Source of the DNA: Parcubacteria group bacterium GW2011_GWD2_42_14
Lineage (GTDB): Bacteria; Patescibacteriota; Minisyncoccia; Phycocordibacterales; UBA12088
Assembly: GCA_000998045.1 (NCBI GenBank)
Contig: LCCS01000005.1
Coordinates: 1-34,128, forward strand
Direction: 5' to 3'
Length of the DNA: 34,128 nucleotides
Every line of letters begins with the position of its first letter. Position 1 is the stretch's first letter. Positions 25,015 through 34,035 of this stretch are shown one piece after another. The notes beneath the pieces are model-generated. The model had not been told where the DNA came from. It did not search any database and worked only from the letters and a program-made list of their open reading frames with translations. The position numbers and the translations under genes were made by a program.

Positions 25015-25863
25015 CTACTGTCCAGCACTTGGAGTCCCCTCCATAAATATTTGCATGTGCGGAAAAGGTATTTGAATTTGAGCGGCATCAAGAGCTTTTT
25101 TACTCTGTTCTGTGATTGTGAAAAGTGCAAACATCTCGTCCTCTGCATCGGCAACCCATGCCTGAACGACCAGATTGATACTTGAATCTCCAAGACTTTC
25201 GACTATAACTTCAGGGGCAGGGTGCGTGAGAATTTTATCAATTTTGGAAACTTCTTCTAGAAGCACTGTACGAGCATTATCAATACTTTCCTTGTACGCG
25301 ATTCCCACTTTCACATTGATACGCGTCATCCCTTTTCGAGAGTGATTGATAAGTACCTCATTGATAACTTTTTGATTGGGAATAACCACAAACGTATTAT
25401 TCCTCGTTTTAATACGTGTTGTTCGAAGGGTTATATCATCAACCTTTCCATACTCACCAGCGACTGTGACCCATTGTCCAATTCGAAACGGCTTATCCCA
25501 GAAAATCATAAACCCTGCAATAATATTACTTAACACATCCTGAGCTGCGAAACCTACTGCGATACCCGCAATACCAAATCCTGCTGTTGCAGCAACCACA
25601 TTTACCCCAAGATGGCTCAGTGCCATAATGCCTGCAATAACCATAAGAACACCGAGGTAGATATTTTGTATCAAAATACGAATGAGTGTCTCATTGAAAT
25701 CTGCATGAATAAGAATACGTCGTAGTATGCCTCGTGTGGACAAATAGAGTATCCAAAACCCGACAAGTATAGCCAGCGCAGTTCCAATGTTAGGAAGTAC
25801 TTCATAAAACTTAGCAAGAAACCAATCGGTATCAATAGGTGCTTTCAAAAAATTTTCTAACAT
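25015..25863 (-). CDS. mscS: MscS-family mechanosensitive channel
   Basis: 282 aa. Three TM segments: TALAILVGFWILYLS (29-43), IYLGVLMVIAGIMAL and the pore helix VVAATAGFGIAGIAVGFAAQDVLSN, with the Gly/Ala-packed pattern of MscS TM3. The conserved beta domain follows (DKPFRIGQWVTVAGEYGKVDDITLRTTRI, NTFVVIPNQKV) and then the alpha/beta cage. It releases osmolytes on hypo-osmotic shock. No SD; TACTAT (25871-25876) ends 7 nt before ATG. Confidence 0.95.
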   Translation of the reverse strand: MLENFLKAPIDTDWFLAKFYEVLPNIGTALAILVGFWILYLSTRGILRRILIHADFNETLIRILIQNIYLGVLMVIAGIMALSHLGVNVVAATAGFGIAGIAVGFAAQDVLSNIIAGFMIFWDKPFRIGQWVTVAGEYGKVDDITLRTTRIKTRNNTFVVIPNQKVINEVLINHSRKGMTRINVKVGIAYKESIDNARTVLLEEVSKIDKILTHPAPEVIVESLGDSSINLVVQAWVADAEDEMFALFTITEQSKKALDAAQIQIPFPHMQIFMEGTPSAGQ

Positions 25864-25963
25864 ATGGAAAATAGTACCATAAACACGTGTACAACAAGGT
25901 ATGTGTCTATACTGGATACTGTGGTAATCTTACGTCGAAGATAAATAAAAAAACCAAACAATT

Positions 25964-26308
25964 ATGAAAAATAGCTCTAAACTCATCGTACTTTTACTAA
26001 CCCTACCCGTCTTTTTTATTGGATACCACGTGTGTACCTCATCACCTTCTGATTCTGGCGAAGAAAAAGATACAGAAACTGCAAACACGTTGAGTGAACC
26101 TGAAGCTCGGACTATAGCCGAACAGACCTGCGTAAAAGGGGGTGAGGCGTTGTCTAATCCATCATATAACAGTGGTACAAAAACGTGGTGGTACGATGCC
26201 AACCTCAATGCAACTCGTGAAGGGTGCAACTCTGCTTGTGTTGTAAGCGAAGAAACGAATACCGCAGAAATAAACTGGCGATGTACTGGCTTACAGGAAG
26301 GTAATTAA
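25964..26308 (+). CDS. Small secreted Cys/Trp-rich protein, 114 aa
   Basis: N-terminal signal or anchor (residues 7-25, LIVLLLTLPVFFIGYHV) with a Cys just after (HVCTS) that is not a good lipobox. The mature part has EARTIAEQTCVKGGEAL, TKTWWYDANLN, TREGCNSACVV and INWRCTGL, with four Cys probably in disulfides. From memory, similar TWWYDANLN/INWRCTG domains are common in Parcubacteria; no function is known to me. Its stop is 1 nt from the stop of the convergent ABC gene. Confidence 0.72.
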   Translation: MKNSSKLIVLLLTLPVFFIGYHVCTSSPSDSGEEKDTETANTLSEPEARTIAEQTCVKGGEALSNPSYNSGTKTWWYDANLNATREGCNSACVVSEETNTAEINWRCTGLQEGN

Positions 26309-26309
26309 C

Positions 26310-26987
26310 TTACTCTACCACCTGACCATCAGCAAGGGTAACAATCCGACCCGCACGCCGTGCATACTCTGCTTCATGGGTGACCATAAGAACGGTGAGA
26401 CCTTGTGCATGAAGCTCCATAATAATGGATAAAATATTTTCACTCGTATCGGAATCAAGGTTTGCGGTTGGCTCATCAGCAAAAAGTACATGCGGAGAAT
26501 TTACGAGGGCGCGTGCAATAGCGACACGTTGTTGTTCACCACCTGAGAGCTGACTTGGTCTGTTGTGCAAACGATTTCCTAGACCAACCTGCTCCAGTAA
26601 CTCGGTGCCATGCTTCGTACAATCATCAAACTTCCCCGTGAGCATGAAGTGTGGAAGAATAACGTTTTCGAGCGCGGTAAGTTCGGGTATGAGCGCGTAG
26701 TCTTGAAACACATAGCCGAATGTGGAAAGACGAATGGCGACACGTTGTTCGCGAGAAAAATGTGAGGTGTCTTCGTTATATACAAACACACCCCCCTCGG
26801 TAGGCTTATCGAGCAAACTTAAGAGATGGAGCAGTGTACTTTTTCCTGAACCGGACTTGCCGTCAATGGCAACAAACTCTCCTTCAGTGATTCTGATAGA
26901 AACACTATCAAGCGCGCGGGTAACGACTTCGCCTACCATGTAGCACTTCACGAGTTTTTTTGTTTCAATAACTGTTTTCTTTTCCAT
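26310..26987 (-). CDS. ABC transporter ATPase (LolD/MacB type)
   Basis: 225 aa from ATG 26987, 4 nt after the permease stop; the longer frame to 27032 lies within the permease gene. Walker A GKSGSGKST, signature LSGGEQQRVAIARAL, Walker B VLFADEPTANLD and VTHEAEYA match the LolD/MacB/FtsE group. With the FtsX-like permease it forms a mechanotransmission-type ABC complex, which in CPR is usually linked to export or surface-protein handling rather than drug pumping. Confidence 0.93.
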   Translation of the reverse strand: MEKKTVIETKKLVKCYMVGEVVTRALDSVSIRITEGEFVAIDGKSGSGKSTLLHLLSLLDKPTEGGVFVYNEDTSHFSREQRVAIRLSTFGYVFQDYALIPELTALENVILPHFMLTGKFDDCTKHGTELLEQVGLGNRLHNRPSQLSGGEQQRVAIARALVNSPHVLFADEPTANLDSDTSENILSIIMELHAQGLTVLMVTHEAEYARRAGRIVTLADGQVVE

Positions 26988-26991
26988 AGTA

Positions 26992-28260
26992 CTAGCGTCC
27001 AAGAATCGCGTTAATGGTGTTTTTTTGCACAATCATACGAGCGGGTATGTATCCGGCAAAAAGTGTCGTTACAATCAAAATCAGGCTACGCACAAATGTA
27101 TCATTCCACGGTGCCACAAGCACACCGTCCGCAAAAGGAAAATCAATGGGGTGTGCAGTGATGTAGGGGGTAATCAGAAAATAAAGTACAAGTAGTCCTA
27201 AAGAGATGCCGACAAGCGCATAGAGTATTGATAGAAATACATATGAACTCTCAATCGCTAGGCGATTAATACCTATGCCTTTCAAAATGCCGATTTGTTT
27301 CTGTCTGTTAAGTGCAACAATAAACACCATGATAAAAACGGTAATAGCTGCAACCACTATACCGATAAGTCCTATACCCGTACCGAGCAAGTCAAACGTT
27401 TGCGTAATATCATCGAGAAATTGTCCCTGTGAATCCTGTGCGCTCTGCACGATAGCGTACTCTCCTATTCCGGATGCGTTGAGCTTCGCTACGTATCCAT
27501 CAACTGAAGTTGAAGGCATGAGGTCAATTGCTATTTCATCTTTTTTATCAATACTTCCACCAAGAATCTTACGGAGTCGTTCTCCGTTCATATATATACG
27601 TCTACTGTTTTCACCAACCTTTCCTTCTACGATACCTAGAACTGTGTATGTCCCCACTACCTCACCGATCGTGATACGTACCTCACTTCCGGGAACAACG
27701 TTTTCTAAACTACCTGTCGTGTCGGGCGTACCTCCTGCTTCTGGAGTTTCTCCAGCATACTGCTCTAGAAGTTGACTGCCGAGCAGGACTCCTGTTTCAT
27801 CATGTTCCGTGAGATACGTACCCTCCACAACAAGATCACGAAGCCCTGTCACCTCATCCTCTAGAAGTGGGTCAATACCCACGACTGCTGTCCCTACCTG
27901 ATCTGGCAAACGTGTTTCTTTTTGTGGTCGTTCGTAATTGGCACGTATAACAGCTGAAGCAAGGTACCGAGCAGAGTGCGCACGATACCCTTCGATTGAA
28001 GTAAGAGTGCTCTCCACCAATTTGGTCCTATCAATATGTCTCTGATCGGGAAGTGGGGTGATAAGCACGCTACCAGAATATTCCTTTTCATAAGAGATAC
28101 TTGCACCGACTGGAAGCCCTACCAGCACGCCACGTACGACAATCACATTCAAAAAAGTTAAGAACATGATGGTAATAATAAGGAGTGACGCCCACGAGCT
28201 TCCATGGCGTACATACCGCACCATTAAAAAAAACCCAACTCGCAATGAGCGAAGTACCAT
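26992..28260 (-). CDS. FtsX/MacB-like ABC permease
   Basis: 422 aa, start at 28260 where TACAAT (28267-28272) ends 6 nt upstream. An N-terminal TM (about 25-45, LLIITIMFLTFLNVIVV) is followed by a long extracytoplasmic region of about 230 residues (MacB periplasmic-core-like). Three TM segments lie at the C-terminus, including a FtsX pattern with RQKQIGILKGIGINRLAIESS. It is the first gene of a two-gene operon with the ATPase. Confidence 0.9.
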   Translation of the reverse strand: MVLRSLRVGFFLMVRYVRHGSSWASLLIITIMFLTFLNVIVVRGVLVGLPVGASISYEKEYSGSVLITPLPDQRHIDRTKLVESTLTSIEGYRAHSARYLASAVIRANYERPQKETRLPDQVGTAVVGIDPLLEDEVTGLRDLVVEGTYLTEHDETGVLLGSQLLEQYAGETPEAGGTPDTTGSLENVVPGSEVRITIGEVVGTYTVLGIVEGKVGENSRRIYMNGERLRKILGGSIDKKDEIAIDLMPSTSVDGYVAKLNASGIGEYAIVQSAQDSQGQFLDDITQTFDLLGTGIGLIGIVVAAITVFIMVFIVALNRQKQIGILKGIGINRLAIESSYVFLSILYALVGISLGLLVLYFLITPYITAHPIDFPFADGVLVAPWNDTFVRSLILIVTTLFAGYIPARMIVQKNTINAILGR

Positions 28261-28339
28261 AAGGCTATTGTACCAGTGAAGGGCAGGGAAAAACGAATTT
28301 CCCAGACAGAAAAGCAGAGTCAAGATGCACTATCACGCG

Positions 28340-28368
28340 TTGACTTTATATACAAACTATTTTATGTT
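28340..28368 (+). promoter_or_regulatory. Sigma70-type promoter for the 28427 gene
   Basis: TTGACT (28340-28345), 17-nt spacer, TATGTT (28363-28368), about 50 nt of leader before the SD-led ATG at 28427. Confidence 0.5.
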
Positions 28369-28426
28369 GGGAATAGAATTGTTAACCTATATTAGTAATT
28401 GTTAAAACACATCCAAGGAGGAGCCC

Positions 28427-28957
28427 ATGGATAATCTCAGCAATCTTGATACTGAAATTTTAGAGAAATTACCTATCAATTGGAATAAAAAGGTGCTCTT
28501 GAGAATGACGTGGACGAAAACTCCATTGCGTGACAAGAGAAATATTGCTTTGAATGTAGTCCTACTCACTGCGCTGGCACTCATAGCAGCCGATGTGTGG
28601 GCGGAGTTCGCTCCGGTAAAAACAGTAGCTTTGGCAATTTACTACTCCGTTATGATTCTGTTTACAGGAGCTTCACTATTTAGAATTGCACAATTCTACT
28701 TCAACCACGACAAGGAAGCCCAGAATCTACTTGATAGACATGTTGTTCGAGACCACATCGGAATCATAGCATCGATAAAAACGGTACTTAAGATTGCTCT
28801 ATGGTCGTGCACATTTTATTTTCTTCTTGTACATATTGGAGAAGAGCATGCGGCACACTTCGGAGCACGTGCATCAGGTGTTATTATTCTATGCACACTT
28901 ATTCGCATAGTTCTCATACAGAGAAACCTCACCTACTTATCGAGCCAGCGGTCTTAA
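28427..28957 (+). CDS. Small integral membrane protein, 176 aa
   Basis: The start at 28427 is supported by AAGGAGGAG just upstream. Four hydrophobic stretches are seen: VVLLTALALIAADVW, VALAIYYSVMILFTGASLF, IALWSCTFYFLLVHI and ASGVIILCTLIRIVLI. An N-terminal cytosolic part of about 40 residues precedes them. I do not recognise a family. It is a stand-alone SD-class gene with its own promoter and hairpin. Confidence 0.78.
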   Translation: MDNLSNLDTEILEKLPINWNKKVLLRMTWTKTPLRDKRNIALNVVLLTALALIAADVWAEFAPVKTVALAIYYSVMILFTGASLFRIAQFYFNHDKEAQNLLDRHVVRDHIGIIASIKTVLKIALWSCTFYFLLVHIGEEHAAHFGARASGVIILCTLIRIVLIQRNLTYLSSQRS

Positions 28958-28962
28958 ACGCT

Positions 28963-28999
28963 ATCAGCCTCACACCGTCTTGTGTGTGGGGCTGATTTA
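28963..28999 (+). terminator. Terminator hairpin
   Basis: ATCAGCC (28963-28969) plus CACAC pair with GTGTG and GGCTGAT (28990-28996), followed by TTAGTT. Confidence 0.65.
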
Positions 29000-29081
29000 G
29001 TTCAAGTGAGTAGTTTGCATCTTCTTAAACTGGTACAATGCATTTGTTATTTACGATAAAGAATTTTCTCATGAGAGCCAT

Positions 29082-30668
29082 ATGATACTTTCAAAATCAA
29101 ACTTTCTTCTGTACTTGCGACATCCTGCATGGCTCTGGCTCGAAAAACATAACAAAAGTATTCTACCTGAAGTTGATGACAATACTCAGGCAATCTTTGA
29201 TGCGGGAAATTTATTTGAAACGTATGCAGAACAGCTTTTTCCTGAAGGAGTAACGCTAGGTTACAAAACGAACGGAAAGTTTGATGGAAAGAAATACTGG
29301 GCTCTTCCCGAGACCACGCAACGAGCACTTGAAGAAAAGGTGCCAGTACTCTTTCAGGGGCGTTTAGAAATACAGGGGATTACATGCATCTTTGATGTCC
29401 TAGAACGAAATGAAAATGGGACCTACAACCTTTATGAAATAAAGTCGAGCACAAAGGCTAAACCGGAACACGAACATGATCTTGCTTTTCAAACAATTGT
29501 TCTCGAGAGCTCTGGTCTCAGTATCGAAAGCATGTTTGTTATCCACGTCAACAATGAGTATGTGAGAAATGGAACTATTCCTCCAGAAGAAATTACTGAC
29601 ATAACGGAAGTCACTTCTGCAGTCCGAACAATACTTCCTCAAACTATGATAGATATTGAGGATGCGAAAGCGGTTATGGCATCACACACCATGCCTGATC
29701 CTTCGCCTCGCCATGCACGTTTGGGGTCGTTTGCAGCATGGATGGAAATCTACACTATTTTACAACCCCATCTTGACCCCTACAATATCTATAAGCTCTG
29801 CAGTCCAGGAGCTCGGAGGATAGGAGAACTGGAAGACGGGGGTATACAAACCATAGCGGATATACCAGATGATGAGAACTTGACCGTAAAACAACGGTAC
29901 CAAGTACAGGCTACGCAAATGGGAACACGCATCATCAAGCGTGACGAGATAGAAACATTCCTCCAGACCTTTCAGTATCCTCTCTACTTTTTTGATTACG
30001 AAACTCTTGCAAGTGTCGTCCCCCCTTTTGACGGCATGCGACCCTACCAACAGGTGCCATTTCAGTACTCGCTACACATACTTCGCGACCCGCTTGCACC
30101 ACTCGAGCACCGAGAATTTTTACATACGGAAAACTCCTCTCCAGTCCAGCATCTCGTGAAGCAATTGAAGTCCGACATCGGCAGTATTGGATCTGTCGTG
30201 GTGTGGTATCAAAACTTTGAAAAAAGTTGTAATGTGACCCTTGCAAACTTCGTGCCGGAACATCGTGAATTTTTGTATGCACTCAACGACAGGATAGTGG
30301 ACTTAATGATACCATTCAGTGAAGGATGGTTTGTAGATAAAGACTTTTTTGGAAGCGCCTCCATCAAAGCTGTCTTGCCGGTCCTAGTTCCTGAATTAAG
30401 CTACAAAGACCTCGTCATACAAGGAGGGGCGACCGCACAAAACACATGGATGAGTACCATATTTGGTGGCAAAAACCAAAACAAAAAAGATATTATTATG
30501 GAAGATATGAGAAAATATTGTACACTCGATACCCTAGCTATGGTCAAAATATGGGAAGTACTCTCAAATGTTTCTTCTGAAGAGGCTCTCTTGCAACTAG
30601 GTAACGTAGAACTAGTTTCAAAGGCACCCGACATTCAATCAGACGTATTTCAAAAAAGTTTATTTTAA
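29082..30668 (+). CDS. DUF2779 protein with PD-(D/E)XK-like and RNase H-like regions
   Basis: 528 aa. The N-terminal half (1-190) has a RecB/Cas4-like nuclease pattern: FDVLERNENGTYNLYEIKSSTK (Asp, then E-x-K). The C-terminal half is DUF2779: PLYFFDYETLASVVPPFDGMRPYQQVPFQYSLHI, then VVWYQNFEKS and a final MRKYCTLDTLAMVKIWE. The acidic residues and layout fit a DEDD-type exonuclease. The protein is expected to act on nucleic acids; the substrate is unknown. No SD and no clear -10 adjacent to ATG. Confidence 0.88.
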   Translation: MILSKSNFLLYLRHPAWLWLEKHNKSILPEVDDNTQAIFDAGNLFETYAEQLFPEGVTLGYKTNGKFDGKKYWALPETTQRALEEKVPVLFQGRLEIQGITCIFDVLERNENGTYNLYEIKSSTKAKPEHEHDLAFQTIVLESSGLSIESMFVIHVNNEYVRNGTIPPEEITDITEVTSAVRTILPQTMIDIEDAKAVMASHTMPDPSPRHARLGSFAAWMEIYTILQPHLDPYNIYKLCSPGARRIGELEDGGIQTIADIPDDENLTVKQRYQVQATQMGTRIIKRDEIETFLQTFQYPLYFFDYETLASVVPPFDGMRPYQQVPFQYSLHILRDPLAPLEHREFLHTENSSPVQHLVKQLKSDIGSIGSVVVWYQNFEKSCNVTLANFVPEHREFLYALNDRIVDLMIPFSEGWFVDKDFFGSASIKAVLPVLVPELSYKDLVIQGGATAQNTWMSTIFGGKNQNKKDIIMEDMRKYCTLDTLAMVKIWEVLSNVSSEEALLQLGNVELVSKAPDIQSDVFQKSLF

Positions 30669-30769
30669 AACACACTCAAGATAAAATGTAAATAGTCAAA
30701 ACCCACACAACATAGCGCTTTTAAAAACCCCTCTTGTAATATTTTTTCAAACCTTCATACTATATTCAT

Positions 30770-31870
30770 ATGAACAAAGAAGTGTTTCCTGTAGACCAAG
30801 CCCCCTCTAAGGAAGAACTCCATGAAGACACACGAGCAAAGTCGTATGTACGTGATTTTGAATTTTCAAATGCACTTCGTTCTCTTCGAGAAGAAGGTCT
30901 AATGCCACAACAAGTTCTCCGCACAAAAGAACGGTACGGGGAATCACTGGAGTCTGCTGTATTTATGACTGAGAAGGATTGGGAATACCTCACCATGATA
31001 TCTTTATATTCTCCGGAGCTCGCGACACACAGTGTTGAAACGTATAGACTAATCCGTTCCAAAATTGAGCGTATACACATTGGTTCTGAAACAATTGCAA
31101 AACGTATTGAAAAAGAGGCGGGCTCTCTCAATGAGTTTTATCGAGCAGCACTATTCCATGACATTGGAAAACTAGATATCCCTGAGTCAGTTATGAACCA
31201 TGTCGTACAACCTGGAGATTGGCATGCCCTCACGCACGCGGGTTCCGATCCTGAACACGTACACACCGTCTACTCTGATACTGGAAAGCTCGTACCAGTA
31301 ACAAAAAATTTTGATTCAGAAAAATTTATGTCTGAGTACGACTTAAACAAATCCTCCAAAGAACCTGCGAGTTCTATTCTTCCTCCGGAAAAGATAGATG
31401 AGCTAAATAAAAGGGGTATATCCCCAGAGTTGACGCTTCGTCAAATTTTTAATCTTCACGAGGAATATACGAGGAACACTCTCAAAAGGGAAGGTTTACA
31501 CGCCGAAGCAGACATTGCTGGTCAAGTCCACAACTACCAGAAAGAAGAGCGTACCACTCCTACGAGCTCTGAAACTATCGCTGTATCTACCGACGCAGCG
31601 GACATTGAGAAGATTATTTTACATATTGGCGATGCACAAGAAGCTTTGCGCTCGAGTGAGCGTGATTACAACAAAAGACGTCCACATAGTCAGGTAGCAA
31701 CAGCAAGTATCCTCGTCCAAGACGCAAAAAAAGTTCCGCTCAGTAAGCTAATCACTGCTCTCTGGATACAAGAAGACATGAACGAACTTGAAGATACGGT
31801 GACACCAGAGGATCATGAAAAAATAAAAGAAATAAAGGAATTTATACGTACATCACTCTCAGATTCCTAA
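30770..31870 (+). CDS. HD-domain (metal-dependent phosphohydrolase) protein
   Basis: 366 aa. A HD metal motif lies in FYRAALFHDIGKLDIPESVMNHV, preceded by a His in ELATHSVETYRL; later His-containing segments (NLHEEYTRN, AGQVHNYQKEE) resemble the HD-GYP pattern without the GYP triad. It is probably a phosphodiesterase or nucleotide phosphohydrolase, substrate unknown. No SD; TACTAT (30758-30763) ends 6 nt before ATG. A strong terminator follows at 31890-31922. Confidence 0.85.
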   Translation: MNKEVFPVDQAPSKEELHEDTRAKSYVRDFEFSNALRSLREEGLMPQQVLRTKERYGESLESAVFMTEKDWEYLTMISLYSPELATHSVETYRLIRSKIERIHIGSETIAKRIEKEAGSLNEFYRAALFHDIGKLDIPESVMNHVVQPGDWHALTHAGSDPEHVHTVYSDTGKLVPVTKNFDSEKFMSEYDLNKSSKEPASSILPPEKIDELNKRGISPELTLRQIFNLHEEYTRNTLKREGLHAEADIAGQVHNYQKEERTTPTSSETIAVSTDAADIEKIILHIGDAQEALRSSERDYNKRRPHSQVATASILVQDAKKVPLSKLITALWIQEDMNELEDTVTPEDHEKIKEIKEFIRTSLSDS

Positions 31871-31889
31871 TAAAACGATTATTTGTAGG

Positions 31890-31924
31890 AAATGCCTAGG
31901 AAATACTTTCCTAGGCATTTTTGT
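31890..31924 (+). terminator. Rho-independent terminator
   Basis: AAATGCCTAGGAAA (31890-31903) pairs with TTTCCTAGGCATTT (31907-31920), 3-nt loop, followed by TTG. Further right, TACAAT (32046-32051) may be a promoter element for the next gene; otherwise 31925-32127 shows no gene. Confidence 0.85.
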
Positions 31925-32127
31925 TCTCTCTCGATTACCGTCGAAAAAAGTTACACCGCTTCGGAACTGCCGCAAGAAACAACACTTTAAAGTGATAATT
32001 TTCACATTCTTTTTTCTCTATTGCGTAGATGCAAGTTCTTTTTGCTACAATCTTCACACGAATTTCACTACCCATCGTTTACTATGCGGAAACCCTTATA
32101 TAACTTACACAGATAACATAACCTATC

Positions 32128-34008
32128 ATGAATAATTCACCATTGCGATTTTGCAGCCGACCTGCTAAAAAACCACTCCATTCCTTTGGTGGTATTTTTT
32201 TCCTTAGCATTTTTGCTATTACGTCCTTCTTTCCACCTGCACTCTATGCTGCAGAAAAAGTAAATATAGCTATACCAAATGTTGAAACAGCAACAAACCC
32301 GGAAGTGGATAAAATATTACCTATAGCTGACACCGAGGTTACAGAGACGCCCGCTTTACAACGAACTCTGGTCACACAAAGTCTTGCAGAATCATTTGGT
32401 CCTAACTTAATCCAGAATCCTTCTTGGGAAAATACTGACAGCTCGGGTAATCCATTACAATGGTTGAAGGGTGGATATGGTAGTAACAACAGATTTTTTT
32501 CATACCCTGTTTCAGGTTTTCAAAGTCCAAAGGCTGGTAAGGTTGAGGTAACAAACTACACAGGAGGTGATGCAAAATGGTACTTTACCGATGTTCCTGT
32601 CACTGCAGGTAAAGAATACTTGTTTTCCGATTACTACCTTTCTTCAAGTGAAAGTATTGTAACCATCAGATATAAGAAACAAGATGGAACATTTTTGTAT
32701 CCAACACTTACCGTCCTTCCTCCTTCGTCCACATTTACACAATCATCATCTCGATTCACAGTCCCTCAAGGTGTTGTGTCACTTACTATTTTTCACTTAC
32801 TCAAGGGTATTGGAGCACTAACGACTGACGAGTACTCTCTTCAGGAAGTAATCCCTGGAAGCGGAGGAGGTAGCGATACTGGCCTTGTACTGAACGGTGA
32901 TTTTGAACAAGTATCAGGTGCACTCCCGTTTGGTTGGTACAAAGGAGGATGGGGCACCAACAATCGCTCGTTCTCGTATCCTGTGACTGGAGTAGGTGGT
33001 AGCAAGGCAGCTCAGGTTACAATGACCACTCGCTCATCCGGAGATGCAAAATGGTATACGGACTATATTCCAGTAGTACCTGGTACCTATACCTATACTG
33101 ATGCATATTCCTCAAACGTAACAACCTATCTCACGGTACAGTACCTACACAGTAACGGATCTGTAAGTTATGCTGATATATCACTTGCGCCTCCTACGAA
33201 CGGTTTCTGGGAAATGACGGCTAATATTGCTGTGCCGATTGGTGTCACACACGTACGGGTGTTCCACCTTCTCAACAAAATTGGAACGCTCACTATCGAC
33301 AACGCTTCACTCGTAAAAACCGGGAATTCAAACACTGGCATATTCAATACCGGTGCTGTAACTCTCGCATTTGATGATGCGTGGAGGAACCAATACACCA
33401 ATGCAGTACCGAAGCTGGACAGTTCTGGCTTGCCCGCAACGTTTTACGTTACCACCCGTCAAATGTATGACTATGGTTTCGTGGGATTTATGTCACGTGC
33501 TCAAGTACAAGAATTGTATGGGAAAGGCTATGAAATAGGTGCTCACACACGCACACACGCTCATCTCACCTCACTCTCAGAGAGTGATCAGATATACGAA
33601 ATAGCTGGATCTCGTGATGATTTACACGCCATGGGTATTCAGACTGTGAAAGCTTTTGCTTATCCGTTTGGTGAGTACAACCAAACTACCATAAACGTCG
33701 TACGAAATGCAGGATTTACCTCGGGACGCTCTACACTTGATGGTAATGTCACCGCTGCATCTGATCATTACCAACTTGCTCGTCAGTCAGTAGAGATAAA
33801 TACTACGGTGGCACAAGTACAAACATGGGTACAAAATGCTCTTGCAAACAAACAATGGCTTATACTCACCTTTCACCAAATTACGGATGAGCACGACCAA
33901 CGATATAACACGAAACCCGCTGTATTTAACGCTATTATTGACTACTTAGTGAACAATGATGTGCCTGTCGTAACGATAGAGGAAGGTGTTGCATCTATGG
34001 CGGAGTAA
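32128..34008 (+). CDS. Secreted polysaccharide deacetylase (NodB) with two tandem CBM-like domains
   Basis: 626 aa. A signal peptide lies within 1-42 (long basic N-region, hydrophobic core FFLSIFAITSFFPPALYA). Two homologous domains of about 145 residues follow (about 93-244 and 251-395), each with an NP/NGDFE start, GGYGSNNR/GGWGTNNR, GDAKWY and a HLLKGIG / HLLNKIG end; these look like carbohydrate-binding modules. The C-terminal NodB domain has VTLAFDDAW (motif 1), GAHTRTHAHLT (motif 2) and FAYPFGEYN (motif 3). Esterase-4 family enzymes remove acetyl from GlcNAc polymers such as peptidoglycan or exopolysaccharide. It stands alone. Confidence 0.9.
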   Translation: MNNSPLRFCSRPAKKPLHSFGGIFFLSIFAITSFFPPALYAAEKVNIAIPNVETATNPEVDKILPIADTEVTETPALQRTLVTQSLAESFGPNLIQNPSWENTDSSGNPLQWLKGGYGSNNRFFSYPVSGFQSPKAGKVEVTNYTGGDAKWYFTDVPVTAGKEYLFSDYYLSSSESIVTIRYKKQDGTFLYPTLTVLPPSSTFTQSSSRFTVPQGVVSLTIFHLLKGIGALTTDEYSLQEVIPGSGGGSDTGLVLNGDFEQVSGALPFGWYKGGWGTNNRSFSYPVTGVGGSKAAQVTMTTRSSGDAKWYTDYIPVVPGTYTYTDAYSSNVTTYLTVQYLHSNGSVSYADISLAPPTNGFWEMTANIAVPIGVTHVRVFHLLNKIGTLTIDNASLVKTGNSNTGIFNTGAVTLAFDDAWRNQYTNAVPKLDSSGLPATFYVTTRQMYDYGFVGFMSRAQVQELYGKGYEIGAHTRTHAHLTSLSESDQIYEIAGSRDDLHAMGIQTVKAFAYPFGEYNQTTINVVRNAGFTSGRSTLDGNVTAASDHYQLARQSVEINTTVAQVQTWVQNALANKQWLILTFHQITDEHDQRYNTKPAVFNAIIDYLVNNDVPVVTIEEGVASMAE

Positions 34009-34035
34009 AAATAGCTGAAAAGTTATTATCGTAAT

